Assembly: GCA_964498785.1 (NCBI GenBank)
Contig: CAZCJL010000026.1
Location: 1-64,000, forward strand
DNA from: Mariaggregatimicrobium sp964498785
Lineage (GTDB): Bacteria > Zhuqueibacterota > Zhuqueibacteria > Thermofontimicrobiales > Thiofontviventaceae
DNA: 64,000 bases
Direction of reading: 5' to 3'
A program made the position numbers and the translations under genes. Of this stretch, positions 8,064 through 17,006 are shown one piece after another; position 1 is the stretch's first letter, and each line of letters opens with the position of its first letter. The notes beneath the pieces are model-generated. The model did no database searches, was not told the origin of the DNA, and worked only from the letters and a program-made list of their open reading frames with translations.

Positions 8064-9578
8064 ATGGAACAATATTTTATCGGAATTGATAGTGGTACAC
8101 AGGGAACCAAAGCCATCATTCTGGATCATGGTACCAGACAGATTCTCTCCGAAGCATACATCACCCATAAAATTATCGAAGATAATAAAGGAACAAAGGA
8201 ACAGGAACCGCAATGGTGGATTGACGCGTGTGAGCAGGCAATTAACAACGCGCTGAAGCAAAAAAATCTTGATGCGAGAAAAGTGAGCGCAATTGGTGTA
8301 TCCGGGCAGCAACATGGAATGGTGCCACTGGATAAAGCTGGCAATGTATTGAGACCGGCGAAATTGTGGTGTGACACAGCCACGACCCGGGATGCGGAAG
8401 CGATCACTGCAATGCTGGGCGGTGCTGAAAAAGTGGTAAATTTAATCGGAAATTCTGTTGCCGTGGGATTTACAGCATCGAAAATTTTATGGTTTAAAGA
8501 ACGTGAACCAGAAAAGTACGACCAGTTAGACTGTGTTTTACTGCCGCACGATTATATTAATTTCTGGTTGACTGGTGAAAGAAAAGCAGAGTTTGGAGAT
8601 GCCTCCGGAACTGCGTATTTTGATATTCGGGAACGCCGCTGGTCAACCGAGGTCTTAAATGCGATTGATCCCTCTGGTAAACTGGAACGCTGCGTGCCGA
8701 AGTTGATTGAATCCCGGGAACCAGTAGGCAGAATCAGAAAAGAAATTGCCGAAAAATTTGGTTTCAGGGAAAACGTTATTGTGTCATCCGGTGGCGGTGA
8801 CAACATGATGGCTGCCATTGGCACCGGTAATGTCGCACCGGGTGTGGTAACTACATCGTTAGGAACATCAGGCACAATTTACTGCTTCTCGGAAAAACCG
8901 GTAGTCGATCCGGAAGGCGAACTGGCTGCTTTCTGCTCCAGCGACGGACACTGGCTGCCGTTGGTTTGTACGATGAATGTCACAGTTTCCACAGAACTAA
9001 CGCGATCATTATTTGGCTTGACTCTTGAAGAACTGAATACGGAAATCTCGGCATCTTCACCAGGTGCAAACGGACTCATTTTGTTACCCTATTTTAACGG
9101 TGAGCGAACACCGGCGCTTCCGTCTGCAAAAGCGAATTTGTATGGAATGGACAGCACGAATTACACCCGATCAAATGTCTGCCGGGCAGCGATGGAAGGC
9201 GCAACCTTTGGCTTGCGATACGGACTGGATGTATTCAAACGACAGGGGATCACACCTGCTGAAATTCGTTTGGTTGGCGGTGGCGCGAAAAGCGCGATTT
9301 GGCGCCAAATGGTGGCAGACATTTTTGCCAGCACCGTGGTCTGTCCCGTAACTCAGGAAGCCGGCGCATTGGGCGCGGCGTTGCAGGCGATTTGGTGTTA
9401 TCTGAATGACAATGAAGAAAATGTATCACTCAAGCAGGTGACCGATGAATTTGTTTCACTGGATGAATCATCACGGGTGGAACCTCATGCTGAGAACGTA
9501 AAGATATATCAAGAGATCTATAAAAAATATTTGAAATTAAACGGTGTGATGGAAAAGTTCTATAAACTGGAGGAATGA
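8064..9578 (+). CDS. xylB: Xylulokinase
   Basis: An FGGY-family carbohydrate kinase of 504 residues that phosphorylates D-xylulose to D-xylulose 5-phosphate in the cytoplasm. Start chosen at ATG 8064, giving the canonical N-terminus MEQYFIGIDSGTQGTKAIIL (phosphate-1 loop); GAGGGACGAAG lies just upstream. Other hallmarks: VSGQQHGMVPLD with the substrate-contacting QHG, DYINFWLTG, the SSGGGDNMMAAIGTG catalytic Asp region, the ATP-binding SLGTSGTIY loop and the C-terminal LVGGGAKSAIWRQMVADIF adenosine motif. It overlaps or abuts xylose isomerase (stop at 9578, next start at 9581), so these are one operon for D-xylose use. Confidence 0.93.
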   Translation: MEQYFIGIDSGTQGTKAIILDHGTRQILSEAYITHKIIEDNKGTKEQEPQWWIDACEQAINNALKQKNLDARKVSAIGVSGQQHGMVPLDKAGNVLRPAKLWCDTATTRDAEAITAMLGGAEKVVNLIGNSVAVGFTASKILWFKEREPEKYDQLDCVLLPHDYINFWLTGERKAEFGDASGTAYFDIRERRWSTEVLNAIDPSGKLERCVPKLIESREPVGRIRKEIAEKFGFRENVIVSSGGGDNMMAAIGTGNVAPGVVTTSLGTSGTIYCFSEKPVVDPEGELAAFCSSDGHWLPLVCTMNVTVSTELTRSLFGLTLEELNTEISASSPGANGLILLPYFNGERTPALPSAKANLYGMDSTNYTRSNVCRAAMEGATFGLRYGLDVFKRQGITPAEIRLVGGGAKSAIWRQMVADIFASTVVCPVTQEAGALGAALQAIWCYLNDNEENVSLKQVTDEFVSLDESSRVEPHAENVKIYQEIYKKYLKLNGVMEKFYKLEE

Positions 9579-9580
9579 TA

Positions 9581-10906
9581 ATGCGTGAATATTTTCCCAA
9601 TATTTCCAGAATAAAGTACGAAGGTCCGGATAGCAAAAATCCGCTTTCCTTCAAACATTACAATGCCTCGGAAAAGGTTGGCGATAAAACAATGGCTGAA
9701 CATTTGCGCGTGGCAGTAGCTTACTGGCATACGTTTTGTGGAACCGGCAGCGATCCGTTTGGCAACATGACGATGTTTCGACCATGGGACGAGGGTGCTT
9801 CAAAGATGGAGAAGGCAGAGAAGAAATTACACGCAGCATTTGAATTCTTCACAAAATTGGGAGTTGATTATTATTGTTTTCATGACCGGGATATTGCACC
9901 CGAAGGAAAAGATGTCGCGGAGAGTAATGACAGATTGGAAAAAATTTGTAAAATGGCGCTGCAATTACAAAAAGACACTGGCGTAAAATTGTTGTGGGGA
10001 ACAGCAAATTTATTCTCTAATCCGAGATATATGTGCGGCGCTTCCACCAATCCGGATCCGCATGTGTTCGCGTATGCAGCATCCCAGGTCAAGAAAATGC
10101 TGGAAATGACAAAAATGCTCGGCGGCGTGAATTACGTTTTCTGGGGCGGGCGTGAAGGTTACGAAACACTGCTGAATACGGATATGAAACGGGAACTCGA
10201 TCATTTAGCGAAATTTCTGCAGATGGCTGTGGATTATAAGAAGGAAATCGGTTTCACCGGACAATTGCTGATCGAGCCGAAACCCAAAGAACCGACCAAA
10301 CATCAGTACGATTTTGATGCGGCAACGGTGATCGGATTTTTAAAAGCGAACGGACTGGATAAAGATTTTAAACTGAATATTGAAGCCAATCATGCCACAC
10401 TGGCCGGGCATACGTTTCAACATGAACTGGCGACTGCTTCTGTCAATGGGATGCTGGGCAGCATCGATGCCAACCGCGGTGATTTATTGTTAGGCTGGGA
10501 CACAGACCAGTTTTCCACCGATATTTACGATGCAGTCGGCGCGATGACCGTCGTACTAAACCAGGGCGGACTGTCGCCAGGCGGGTTAAATTTCGATGCA
10601 AAAGTGCGGCGTTCGAGTACTGATCCCGAAGATTTGTTTTATGCGCATATCGGTGGGATAGACACCTTTGCGCTGGCATTGAAAATTGCTTACAAAATGG
10701 AACAGGATGGTAGCTTTGCAAAAACTATTGCCCATCGTTACGCAGGATATGATCAGCGAATCGGCGCAAAAATTGAAAGCGGAGAAGCAACTTTAAAAGA
10801 TATGGAAGATTATGTAATATCAAATGGCGAGCCGACATTGAAGTCCGGTCATCAGGAACGACTGGAAAATCTGGTGAATCAATATATTCTGGATTTTAGC
10901 CGATAA
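9581..10906 (+). CDS. xylA: Xylose isomerase
   Basis: Class II xylose isomerase (441 residues), interconverting D-xylose and D-xylulose with two divalent metals. Conserved elements: AVAYWHTFCGTGSDPFG, FTKLGVDYYCFHDRDIAPEG (catalytic His and Asp), YVFWGGREGYETLLNTD, LLIEPKPKEPTKHQYDFD (metal Glu), LNIEANHATLAGHTFQHE (Glu and His) and GSIDANRGDLLLGWDTDQF (Asp ligands). An ATG at 9575 also exists, but it follows the GGAGGA ribosome site with no spacing, so 9581 with 6-7 bases of spacing is preferred. Directly coupled to xylB. The gene order xylB-xylA followed by a uronyl hydrolase suggests that xylose is released from the same polymer. Confidence 0.95.
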   Translation: MREYFPNISRIKYEGPDSKNPLSFKHYNASEKVGDKTMAEHLRVAVAYWHTFCGTGSDPFGNMTMFRPWDEGASKMEKAEKKLHAAFEFFTKLGVDYYCFHDRDIAPEGKDVAESNDRLEKICKMALQLQKDTGVKLLWGTANLFSNPRYMCGASTNPDPHVFAYAASQVKKMLEMTKMLGGVNYVFWGGREGYETLLNTDMKRELDHLAKFLQMAVDYKKEIGFTGQLLIEPKPKEPTKHQYDFDAATVIGFLKANGLDKDFKLNIEANHATLAGHTFQHELATASVNGMLGSIDANRGDLLLGWDTDQFSTDIYDAVGAMTVVLNQGGLSPGGLNFDAKVRRSSTDPEDLFYAHIGGIDTFALALKIAYKMEQDGSFAKTIAHRYAGYDQRIGAKIESGEATLKDMEDYVISNGEPTLKSGHQERLENLVNQYILDFSR

Positions 10907-10977
10907 ATTGCCGTTAATTGGCAGAGCAGGATGGAATTATTTTCTTGATTCAATAAAATAAACAGAGAGGAGAATAA

Positions 10978-12183
10978 ATGATGAAAAAAATTAGTGTACT
11001 TTTGCTCATATTAACATTTTTAATGGTATGCTCCGCACCAGAGGCTGACATGCAGCAGCTTTCTCAAAAAAGTCTTAACTTCGCAGCAAAACAGTTAAAA
11101 AAAACTGTGCAGGCAGTTGCCGATTCAACAAAATTTCCGAACTCGACGAATGAATCGGGTGCATGGAATGTCACGAAATCCTCCAGTTGGACATCCGGTT
11201 TTTTCCCTGGCTGTTTATGGTACATGTATGAGCAAACCGGCAAAGATCAATGGAAGTCATTTGCGGAAAAATGGACTGCCGGTATGGAGCCGGAGAAAGA
11301 TAATCCGGGCACACATGACCTTGGGTTCATGATTTATTGTAGTTTTGGGAATGGATATCGATTAAATGAAAATCCGCATTACAAAGAAGTAATTTTGCAT
11401 ACCGCAAACACGCTGGCCACCCGTTTTGATCCGGATGTGGGCTGCATTAAATCCTGGGATTGGATGGACGAAAATGATTATCCGGTCATCATCGATAATA
11501 TGATGAACCTGGAATTATTGTTTTGGGCAGCGAAAAACGGCGGCAAGCAGGAATGGATAGATCTGGCGATCAGTCATGCACAAAAAACAATCGAAAATCA
11601 CATTCGGCCGGACGGCAGTACGTATCATGTCGTTATGTACGATAATGAGACTGGCGAGGTTATAGAGCGAAAAACGCACCAGGGATATGCAGACGAGTCA
11701 TGCTGGGCACGGGGACAGGCATGGGGCATCTATGGCTTTACCATGACTTATCGTGAAACAAACGACGAACGTTTTTTGCAGACAGCTCAAAAGCTTGCTG
11801 ATTATTTTATTGATCATCTGCCAGAGGATTTTGTACCGTACTGGGATTTCGATGCGCCAAATATTCCAAATGAAGAGCGGGATACGTCAGCCGGAGCGAT
11901 TGCAGCATCTGCATTGTTTGAATTGAGTGAATTGTCTGCTGAACCAAAAAAGAGGCTGTTTTACCGTTATACCGCGGAAAATATTTTGCAATCTCTGTGC
12001 CGTAAACCTTATCTTGCAACAGGAACAGACAGCGATGCTATTTTGCACCATGGCGTCGGAAATAAACCCGGGGGCAAACAGATTGATGTTTCCCTGATTT
12101 ATGGGGATTATTATTTTATTGAAGCATTGATGCGATTTCAAAAACTGGGTAAACCAAATGAGGCGAATAATGACACGAAATGA
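10978..12183 (+). CDS. GH88 unsaturated glucuronyl hydrolase, lipoprotein
   Basis: A 401-residue GH88-type enzyme that removes the 4,5-unsaturated uronic acid left at the non-reducing end by polysaccharide lyases; hydration of the enol ether yields 5-keto-4-deoxyuronate. The fold is an (alpha/alpha)6 barrel. The two catalytic aspartates are visible as THDLGFM (Asp114) and IIDNMMN (Asp173), and DESCWARGQAWGIYGF and GDYYFIEALMRF are typical. The N-terminus MMKKISVLLLILTFLMVCSAP carries a lipobox (MVCS, Cys18), so the enzyme is probably periplasmic and lipid-anchored. It lies 71 bp after xylA and overlaps the KDPG aldolase gene by 14 bp. It implies that a lyase, not seen in this window, supplies its substrate. 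Confidence 0.9.
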   Translation: MMKKISVLLLILTFLMVCSAPEADMQQLSQKSLNFAAKQLKKTVQAVADSTKFPNSTNESGAWNVTKSSSWTSGFFPGCLWYMYEQTGKDQWKSFAEKWTAGMEPEKDNPGTHDLGFMIYCSFGNGYRLNENPHYKEVILHTANTLATRFDPDVGCIKSWDWMDENDYPVIIDNMMNLELLFWAAKNGGKQEWIDLAISHAQKTIENHIRPDGSTYHVVMYDNETGEVIERKTHQGYADESCWARGQAWGIYGFTMTYRETNDERFLQTAQKLADYFIDHLPEDFVPYWDFDAPNIPNEERDTSAGAIAASALFELSELSAEPKKRLFYRYTAENILQSLCRKPYLATGTDSDAILHHGVGNKPGGKQIDVSLIYGDYYFIEALMRFQKLGKPNEANNDTK

Positions 12184-12829
12184 AATTGTTCAAAAATTAA
12201 TTAATGACGGTGCTGTGGCTGTCATCCGAATGAGTGATTCGGAAAAATTGAAAAAAGTTGCGGAAGCGATTTATGACGGCGGTATTTCGGGCATTGAAAT
12301 AACCATGACCACGCCGAATGCATTAAAAGTAATCGAAGAACTGGCGAAATCGATGGGTGATGTAATTTCATTGGGAGTTGGTTCTGTACTGGATAGTGAA
12401 ACAGCCCGCATGGCGATTAACGCGGGTGCGAAATATGTGGTGAGTCCAATATATAAACCGGAAATTATTTATACTGCCCATCGATACGGATTGCCGGCAA
12501 TGCCGGGCGCGTTTTCACCGACAGAGATACTTGAAGCGCACGAGGCCGGCGCCGATATTGTGAAAGTTTTTCCGGCGGATGTCGTGGGGATGGCGTTTTT
12601 TAAAGGTATTAAAGCGCCGATGCCGCACCTGCAATTGATGCCCACCGGTGGTGTTTCGCTGACAAATGCCGGTGACTGGATTAAAGCGGGTGCATGTGCT
12701 GTGGGTGTTGGCAGTGCACTACTGGATAAAAAAGCCATCGCAGCCGGGAATTTTGCACAGTTGACGGAAAATGCCCGCATTTTATGCGACAGCATCACCA
12801 AAGGCAGAGAAGAATTGAAAAATAAATAA
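12170..12829 (+). CDS. eda: 2-dehydro-3-deoxyphosphogluconate (KDPG) aldolase
   Basis: A class I KDPG/KHG aldolase of about 219 residues that splits 2-keto-3-deoxy-6-phosphogluconate into pyruvate and glyceraldehyde 3-phosphate. Visible signatures: GAVAVIRMSD, GISGIEITMTTPNA (Glu of the active site), GVGSVLDSETARMAINAGAKYVVSP, the Schiff-base Lys in ADIVKVFPADVVG and LMPTGGVSLTNAGDWIKAGA for phosphate binding. ATG 12170 is preferred to 12158 because GAGG sits between them. Cytoplasmic last step of uronate catabolism after KduI, KduD and a KDG kinase. KduI and KduD lie just downstream; no KDG kinase gene is in the window. Confidence 0.92.
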   Translation: MTRNEIVQKLINDGAVAVIRMSDSEKLKKVAEAIYDGGISGIEITMTTPNALKVIEELAKSMGDVISLGVGSVLDSETARMAINAGAKYVVSPIYKPEIIYTAHRYGLPAMPGAFSPTEILEAHEAGADIVKVFPADVVGMAFFKGIKAPMPHLQLMPTGGVSLTNAGDWIKAGACAVGVGSALLDKKAIAAGNFAQLTENARILCDSITKGREELKNK

Positions 12830-12924
12830 TGATGGTAGTATCAAAAGTTTCATGAAAAAATGAAAAACACGTTTAGAAATTTATTTAGGATTTTCTCACT
12901 GCGTCTTGAAGGGATTATTGAATT

Positions 12925-13128
12925 GGAGTGCAGCGCCGTTATGCGCTGCTGTGAAATCCATAAACAGCCTGTCCAGGAACTCGATAATTGCCGGACAAAC
13001 CCTTGCGAAGGTTTGCATCTATACAATATATAGATAATTCAGTGAAATTTTTTCAATATACAGACCAGTCGATTTTAATAGCCTTCGCAAGGGTAGTTCG
13101 TGGACAGGCTGTAAAGGGATTGCACTCC
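12925..13128. repeat. MITE-like element, family 1, copy 1
   Basis: A 204-bp element with nested inverted termini. The outer arms are GGAGTGCA and TGCACTCC; the inner arms are CAGCCTGTCC-A-GGAACT (from 12965) and AGTTCG-TGGACAGGCTG (to 13111), followed inwards by CCCTTGCGAAGG and CCTTCGCAAGGG. The centre is A/T-rich with ACAATATATAGATAATT. Three more copies lie at 37175-37354, 43306-43482 and 43653-43835. No reading frame is present. It fills most of the 389-bp gap between eda and kduI. Confidence 0.8.
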
Positions 13129-13218
13129 GACCGTCCTAACTCGTAAATTTCAATGAAAAACATTTCATTTAATTTTAAAAATTTTGACCACTAACATAAT
13201 GATATCGAGGAGAAAAAA

Positions 13219-14049
13219 ATGGAAGTACGTTATTTAGCTGATCAGGTACGATATCAGCGAATGAATACTCAAGAATTAAGAGAAGTATTTTTATTGGATA
13301 AATTATTTAACAAAGGTAAAATTGACCTGGTTTATACGGAAGCTGACCGTGGGATTGCTGGTTCGGCTGTGCCAGCCGGGACCATGTTGAAATTAGAGGC
13401 AGGCAAAGAACTTGCCTCCGACTATTTCTCACAGCGTCGTGAGGTGGGTGTGATTAATGTCGGTAGCAAAGGCTCTGTAAAAGTGGATGGTAAAAATTAT
13501 GAATTGGGCAATCTGGATGGATTGTATATCAGCCGTGGAAGCAGAGAAATTCATTTTACCAGTGAGGATGCGTCAGATCCGGCTTGTTTTTATATTCTGA
13601 GTTATCCTGCGCATAACGAATACCCCACATCACCTGCAAAATTAGCAGACGCGGAAGCGGTAAATTTAGGTTCGAAAGAAGAAGCGAACGAGAGAACCAT
13701 TTACAAATATATACATCCGGCCGGAATTAAAAGTTGTCAGTTGGTGATGGGATTTACCGTATTGCAAGAAGGCAGTATCTGGAATACGATGTCGGCGCAT
13801 ACGCACGAGCGTCGCACAGAGATTTACATGTATTTCGATGTCGCTGAAAAAGATGTTGTTTTCCATTTCATGGGCAAACCCGATGAAACCCGACATATTG
13901 TGGTACGAAATCGGCAGGCTGTTGTATCTCCAAGCTGGTCAATTCACTCCGGCGCTGGCACTCGTCGATATTCGTTCATCTGGGGAATGGGTGGAGAAAA
14001 TCAGGCTTTTGATGACATGGATTTCGTGGAGATGGATAATTTACGCTGA
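13219..14049 (+). CDS. kduI: 5-keto-4-deoxyuronate isomerase (4-deoxy-L-threo-5-hexosulose-uronate ketol-isomerase)
   Basis: A 276-residue KduI homologue, a zinc-dependent cupin that converts 5-keto-4-deoxyuronate (the product of GH88/GH105 hydrolysis) to 3-deoxy-D-glycero-2,5-hexodiulosonate. The metal site segment MSAHTHERRTEIYMYFDV has the two His and Glu ligands; other typical blocks are GSKGSVKVDGKNYELGNLDGLYISRG, ESVFH-like DVVFHFMGKPDETRHIVVRN and SPSWSIHSGAGTRRYSFIWGM. The length equals the usual 276-278 residues. A GAGGAGAAAAAAATG ribosome site sets the start. KduD follows after about 50 bp; a MITE-like repeat separates the gene from eda, so it may be a separate transcript. Confidence 0.95.
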   Translation: MEVRYLADQVRYQRMNTQELREVFLLDKLFNKGKIDLVYTEADRGIAGSAVPAGTMLKLEAGKELASDYFSQRREVGVINVGSKGSVKVDGKNYELGNLDGLYISRGSREIHFTSEDASDPACFYILSYPAHNEYPTSPAKLADAEAVNLGSKEEANERTIYKYIHPAGIKSCQLVMGFTVLQEGSIWNTMSAHTHERRTEIYMYFDVAEKDVVFHFMGKPDETRHIVVRNRQAVVSPSWSIHSGAGTRRYSFIWGMGGENQAFDDMDFVEMDNLR

Positions 14050-14103
14050 CCTTCTGAATTCATTGAAATTTTCATAAAGAATTAAAAAAAGAGGAATATG
14101 CGA

Positions 14104-14865
14104 ATGATACTGGATCAATTTAAATTAGATGGAAAAATAGCGATTGTCACCGGTGCTGCCCGCGGGCTGGGGCAGGGGATGGCCATCGGGCTGGCCGAAG
14201 CCGGGGCAGACATCGTACTGGTAGATATTTTGCCGACAGATGAGTCACAGAAACAAATCGAAAAATTGGGCCGAAAAGCAATCGGGATCCGGGCTGATTT
14301 ATCAAAAAAAGAATCAGTTGATGATATTGTCGAAAGAACACTGGAAGCCTTCGGCAGGATCGATATTTTATTTAATAACGCGGGCATTGTCCGCCGGGCG
14401 CCAATTACGGAATTCACAGAAAAAGATTGGGATGATGTGATTAACATTAATCAACGGACGCTGTTTTTTCTGAGCCAGGCTGTGGCAAAAGTGATGATTA
14501 AGCAGGGTGATGGCGGAAAAATAGTTAACACCGCATCGATGCTTTCGTTTCAGGGCGGCATTTTGGTACCGTCATATACTGCGTCAAAAAGTGCAGTGAT
14601 GGGATTAACGCGCTTGTTAGCGAATGAACTTGCACCACACAATATTAATGTAAATGCAATTGCTCCGGGATATATGGCAACCGATAATACAGCAGCATTA
14701 CAAAAGGATCCGGCCCGGAATAAAGCGATTCTTGATCGTATTCCCGCAGGGCGTTGGGGTAAACCGGAGGATTTAAAGGGAGTCGCGGTTTTCCTCGCAT
14801 CAAAAGCGTCCGATTATTTGCAGGGATATACAATTGCGGTAGACGGCGGTTGGTTGGCGCGATAG
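14104..14865 (+). CDS. kduD: 2-dehydro-3-deoxy-D-gluconate 5-dehydrogenase (KduD), SDR family
   Basis: A classical short-chain dehydrogenase of 253 residues. The cofactor motif TGAARGLGQGMA, NNAG in DILFNNAGIV, catalytic Ser in NTASMLSFQGG, YTASK (Tyr and Lys) and the GYMATDNTAAL loop are all present; IPAGRWGKPEDLKGVAVFLAS ends the domain. KduD reduces 2,5-diketo-3-deoxygluconate to KDG with NAD(P)H in the cytoplasm. Placement directly after kduI makes the assignment more specific than sequence alone. ATG 14104 (MILDQFKLDGK) is preferred to 14098 because GAGGA is too close to the latter. A palindrome of the TTTCCGAAAT family follows the stop. Confidence 0.9.
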   Translation: MILDQFKLDGKIAIVTGAARGLGQGMAIGLAEAGADIVLVDILPTDESQKQIEKLGRKAIGIRADLSKKESVDDIVERTLEAFGRIDILFNNAGIVRRAPITEFTEKDWDDVININQRTLFFLSQAVAKVMIKQGDGGKIVNTASMLSFQGGILVPSYTASKSAVMGLTRLLANELAPHNINVNAIAPGYMATDNTAALQKDPARNKAILDRIPAGRWGKPEDLKGVAVFLASKASDYLQGYTIAVDGGWLAR

Positions 14866-14899
14866 AGAGTTAAAATGTTCTTCGGAATGGTTTGATTTA

Positions 14900-14933
14900 G
14901 GTTTCCGAAATTTTGGAAATTTCGGGAATCTTT
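14900..14933. repeat. Palindrome of the TTTCCGAAAT family after kduD
   Basis: GGTTTCCGAAATTT, TGG, AAATTTCGGGAATC, then TTT: a stem of about 13 bp starting 35 bp after the kduD stop. Related palindromes lie at 32137-32169, 39943-39975 and 46660-46692, all just after stop codons, so a role as transcript 3' end (terminator or stabilising hairpin) is plausible. Confidence 0.6.
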
Positions 14934-14989
14934 CATCGATCATTCAATATGATCAGTAAAATGAATTTAATAATAATTATTATTTGAAT

Positions 14990-15273
14990 CATAGCGCAGC
15001 AAGCTGCAATTAAAAATGTAAAATTAAAAATGAGAAGAATCTCTGGCCTGAAAAATTCATAGCCACAGAGGCTCAAAGTACACAGCGTTTTTATTTTCAA
15101 AACGTTACGCAAATAATAGCAACTCGATTTTTTCTTAACTCAGTTTAAAAAGTAATATGCACACACGTTGCTGTTTCTCTGTGACCTCTGTGCTTCTGTG
15201 GCACGTTTTGTGAATAATGCAGGCTAGAAGATTTTTTTGCCAAAAAAACAAAAATTTAATCTGTAATACTATA
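14990..15273. repeat. MITE-like element, family 2, long copy
   Basis: A 284-bp element whose core (about 180 bp) starts CTGAAAAATTCATAGCCACA, has the internal segment AAAACGTTACGCAAATAATA and ends CTTCTGTGGCACG...TGAATAATGCAGG. The ends are imperfect inverted repeats (GCCACAGAGGC against GCTTCTGTGGC). The long form has an extra left arm (CATAGCGCAGCAAGCTGCAA) and an extra right arm ending CTGTAATACTATA. A near-identical long copy is at 24510-24793; shorter copies are at 21826-22005 and 26200-26377. Confidence 0.8.
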
Positions 15274-15276
15274 AAA

Positions 15277-16995
15277 ATGATACAAAGTGGATTTCAAAAA
15301 TTACCAAAGAAATGGATTTATGCAACTGCACTAATTATTATCCTGACAGCAGTTCTGATACGCTTTATAAACATACTGGGTGATGCGCCGGTGGGCGATA
15401 TATCCCGCTCCGGTGTTTTTTATGTGGATGAAGGTAACTACGCGCATAATATTGTCAATAAAATACTATATGGCAAATGGTTTATACAGGATGATTACAA
15501 CGCCATGTCCAACGTCCCGGTCTTTTCTATCATTCAATATGCGTTGTTAAGCCTTTTGGGATTAAGTCTTGGAACCCTCCGAATCCCCGGAATTATCTAT
15601 ACTGTGATTTCTTTGTCGCTCTTATGGTTTTTTCTGAAAAAACGAAATATCACGTTTGCTTTTATCTTTTTGATTTTAGCCAGCTTTAATTATTTCTTCA
15701 TTATTTATAATCGGTTGGCGTTATTAGAGAATTTGTTGCTGCTATTTCTGGTGAGCGTGTCAATCTGTCTTTTTCGTTACCGCGAAACCAAATCAGTTAA
15801 ATGGCTTCTATTGGCGATAATAATCTATTGGGCAGGGTTCTTTATTAAAGCCACCATTCTATTTTTCCTGCCACTATTACTAATTGTAATTTTAACGAAT
15901 CCGGTTAGCAAAAAGGTTCGGCTCAAGCACTTCTATATTTATTCTTTACTTTCTACGTTTATACTGATAATGGTTTACCTGTTTTGGATAATTCCGCATA
16001 AGGTTGATTGGAACTATTTTGAAACGCGTAATATCTACCAAAATATTAATGAATCTTCCTTGATTTTTATAATCAATTACTCCCGCTATTTCACAAATCT
16101 GAAGCTGTTCCAGTTTATGCCGGTCACCTATCTCGTTTTTCTGCTGACTTTGTTTTATTATCTCTACGAGTTATTAATCATTAAAAAGGTTGCCTTTCTC
16201 GAACTCTTTTTTTGCGTATGGGCGGTCAGTGCGTTTGCATTTCTTGGATTTTTTACCTATTCGCCTCCGAGACATTCACTGATTCTGATCGTACCAATGA
16301 TGATTTTGAACGCGTCATTTTTAATAAAGATGTATCATAATCGAATTACTTTTGTTGATAAGAATATCTATCTGATTTTGCTGCCAATTGCAATATTAGG
16401 GTTGGCACAAATTGGTTTCGGATTTTACCGAATCTTAGAGTACGACCAGAATTACCTGAGCTGCTACTTGCCGTTGATATCGCTGCTTGTTGTCCCTTTT
16501 TTCTATCTATGGATGAAAAAAAAGATAAATACGCGTTACGCGGCAATCATCCTTTTTGGATCGATGATTATGCTAAATTCTTACCAGATCGTTCGCTATC
16601 ATCTAACGGTGCAATATTCATATTACGATGCAATAGTTGACATAAAAAAAACGATACAACAGGAAGATCTTGATAATGAAATCATTCTGGGAGATATCGC
16701 GCCGCTGATTTCGGTGGAACTGCAAACCAAAGCAGTCAATATCATATTCCGGAAAGATTCGGAGCACAAACGTATTTTAAGGAATCGCCCGGGCTTGCTC
16801 GTGCTTCAAGAAAATTCCGAGCTGGATCGTTTATGTAAAAAACTACCAGAATATTTTGATGAGATCGAATTGATCCGCAGATACAAAATCTTTAATAATT
16901 ATAGAAATGACGATGATACGTATTTTTACCGAATCGATACTGATCTTAAAAGTTTTACCTACATATTAAATAGTTATGAAGAAACTATCCAATAA
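15277..16995 (+). CDS. Integral membrane glycosyltransferase, ArnT/PMT-like (GT-C fold)
   Basis: A protein of about 572 residues with roughly 11-12 transmembrane segments. After TM1 (ATALIIILTAVLIRFI) comes a periplasmic loop with VDEGNYA, resembling the acidic motif of polyprenyl-phosphate-sugar-dependent GT-C enzymes (ArnT, PMT, GT39/GT83). NRLALLENLLLLFLVS in the next part resembles the conserved R-x-x-x-x-E segment of these enzymes. The C-terminal 100 residues are soluble (GDIAPLISVELQTK). It probably moves a sugar from a lipid carrier to a periplasmic or surface acceptor. ATG 15277 is chosen because the sequence upstream belongs to a MITE-like repeat. The TRAP gene begins 11 bp later, but a functional link is unclear. 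Confidence 0.75.
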   Translation: MIQSGFQKLPKKWIYATALIIILTAVLIRFINILGDAPVGDISRSGVFYVDEGNYAHNIVNKILYGKWFIQDDYNAMSNVPVFSIIQYALLSLLGLSLGTLRIPGIIYTVISLSLLWFFLKKRNITFAFIFLILASFNYFFIIYNRLALLENLLLLFLVSVSICLFRYRETKSVKWLLLAIIIYWAGFFIKATILFFLPLLLIVILTNPVSKKVRLKHFYIYSLLSTFILIMVYLFWIIPHKVDWNYFETRNIYQNINESSLIFIINYSRYFTNLKLFQFMPVTYLVFLLTLFYYLYELLIIKKVAFLELFFCVWAVSAFAFLGFFTYSPPRHSLILIVPMMILNASFLIKMYHNRITFVDKNIYLILLPIAILGLAQIGFGFYRILEYDQNYLSCYLPLISLLVVPFFYLWMKKKINTRYAAIILFGSMIMLNSYQIVRYHLTVQYSYYDAIVDIKKTIQQEDLDNEIILGDIAPLISVELQTKAVNIIFRKDSEHKRILRNRPGLLVLQENSELDRLCKKLPEYFDEIELIRRYKIFNNYRNDDDTYFYRIDTDLKSFTYILNSYEETIQ

Positions 16996-17006
16996 GGAGA
17001 GTCTCA

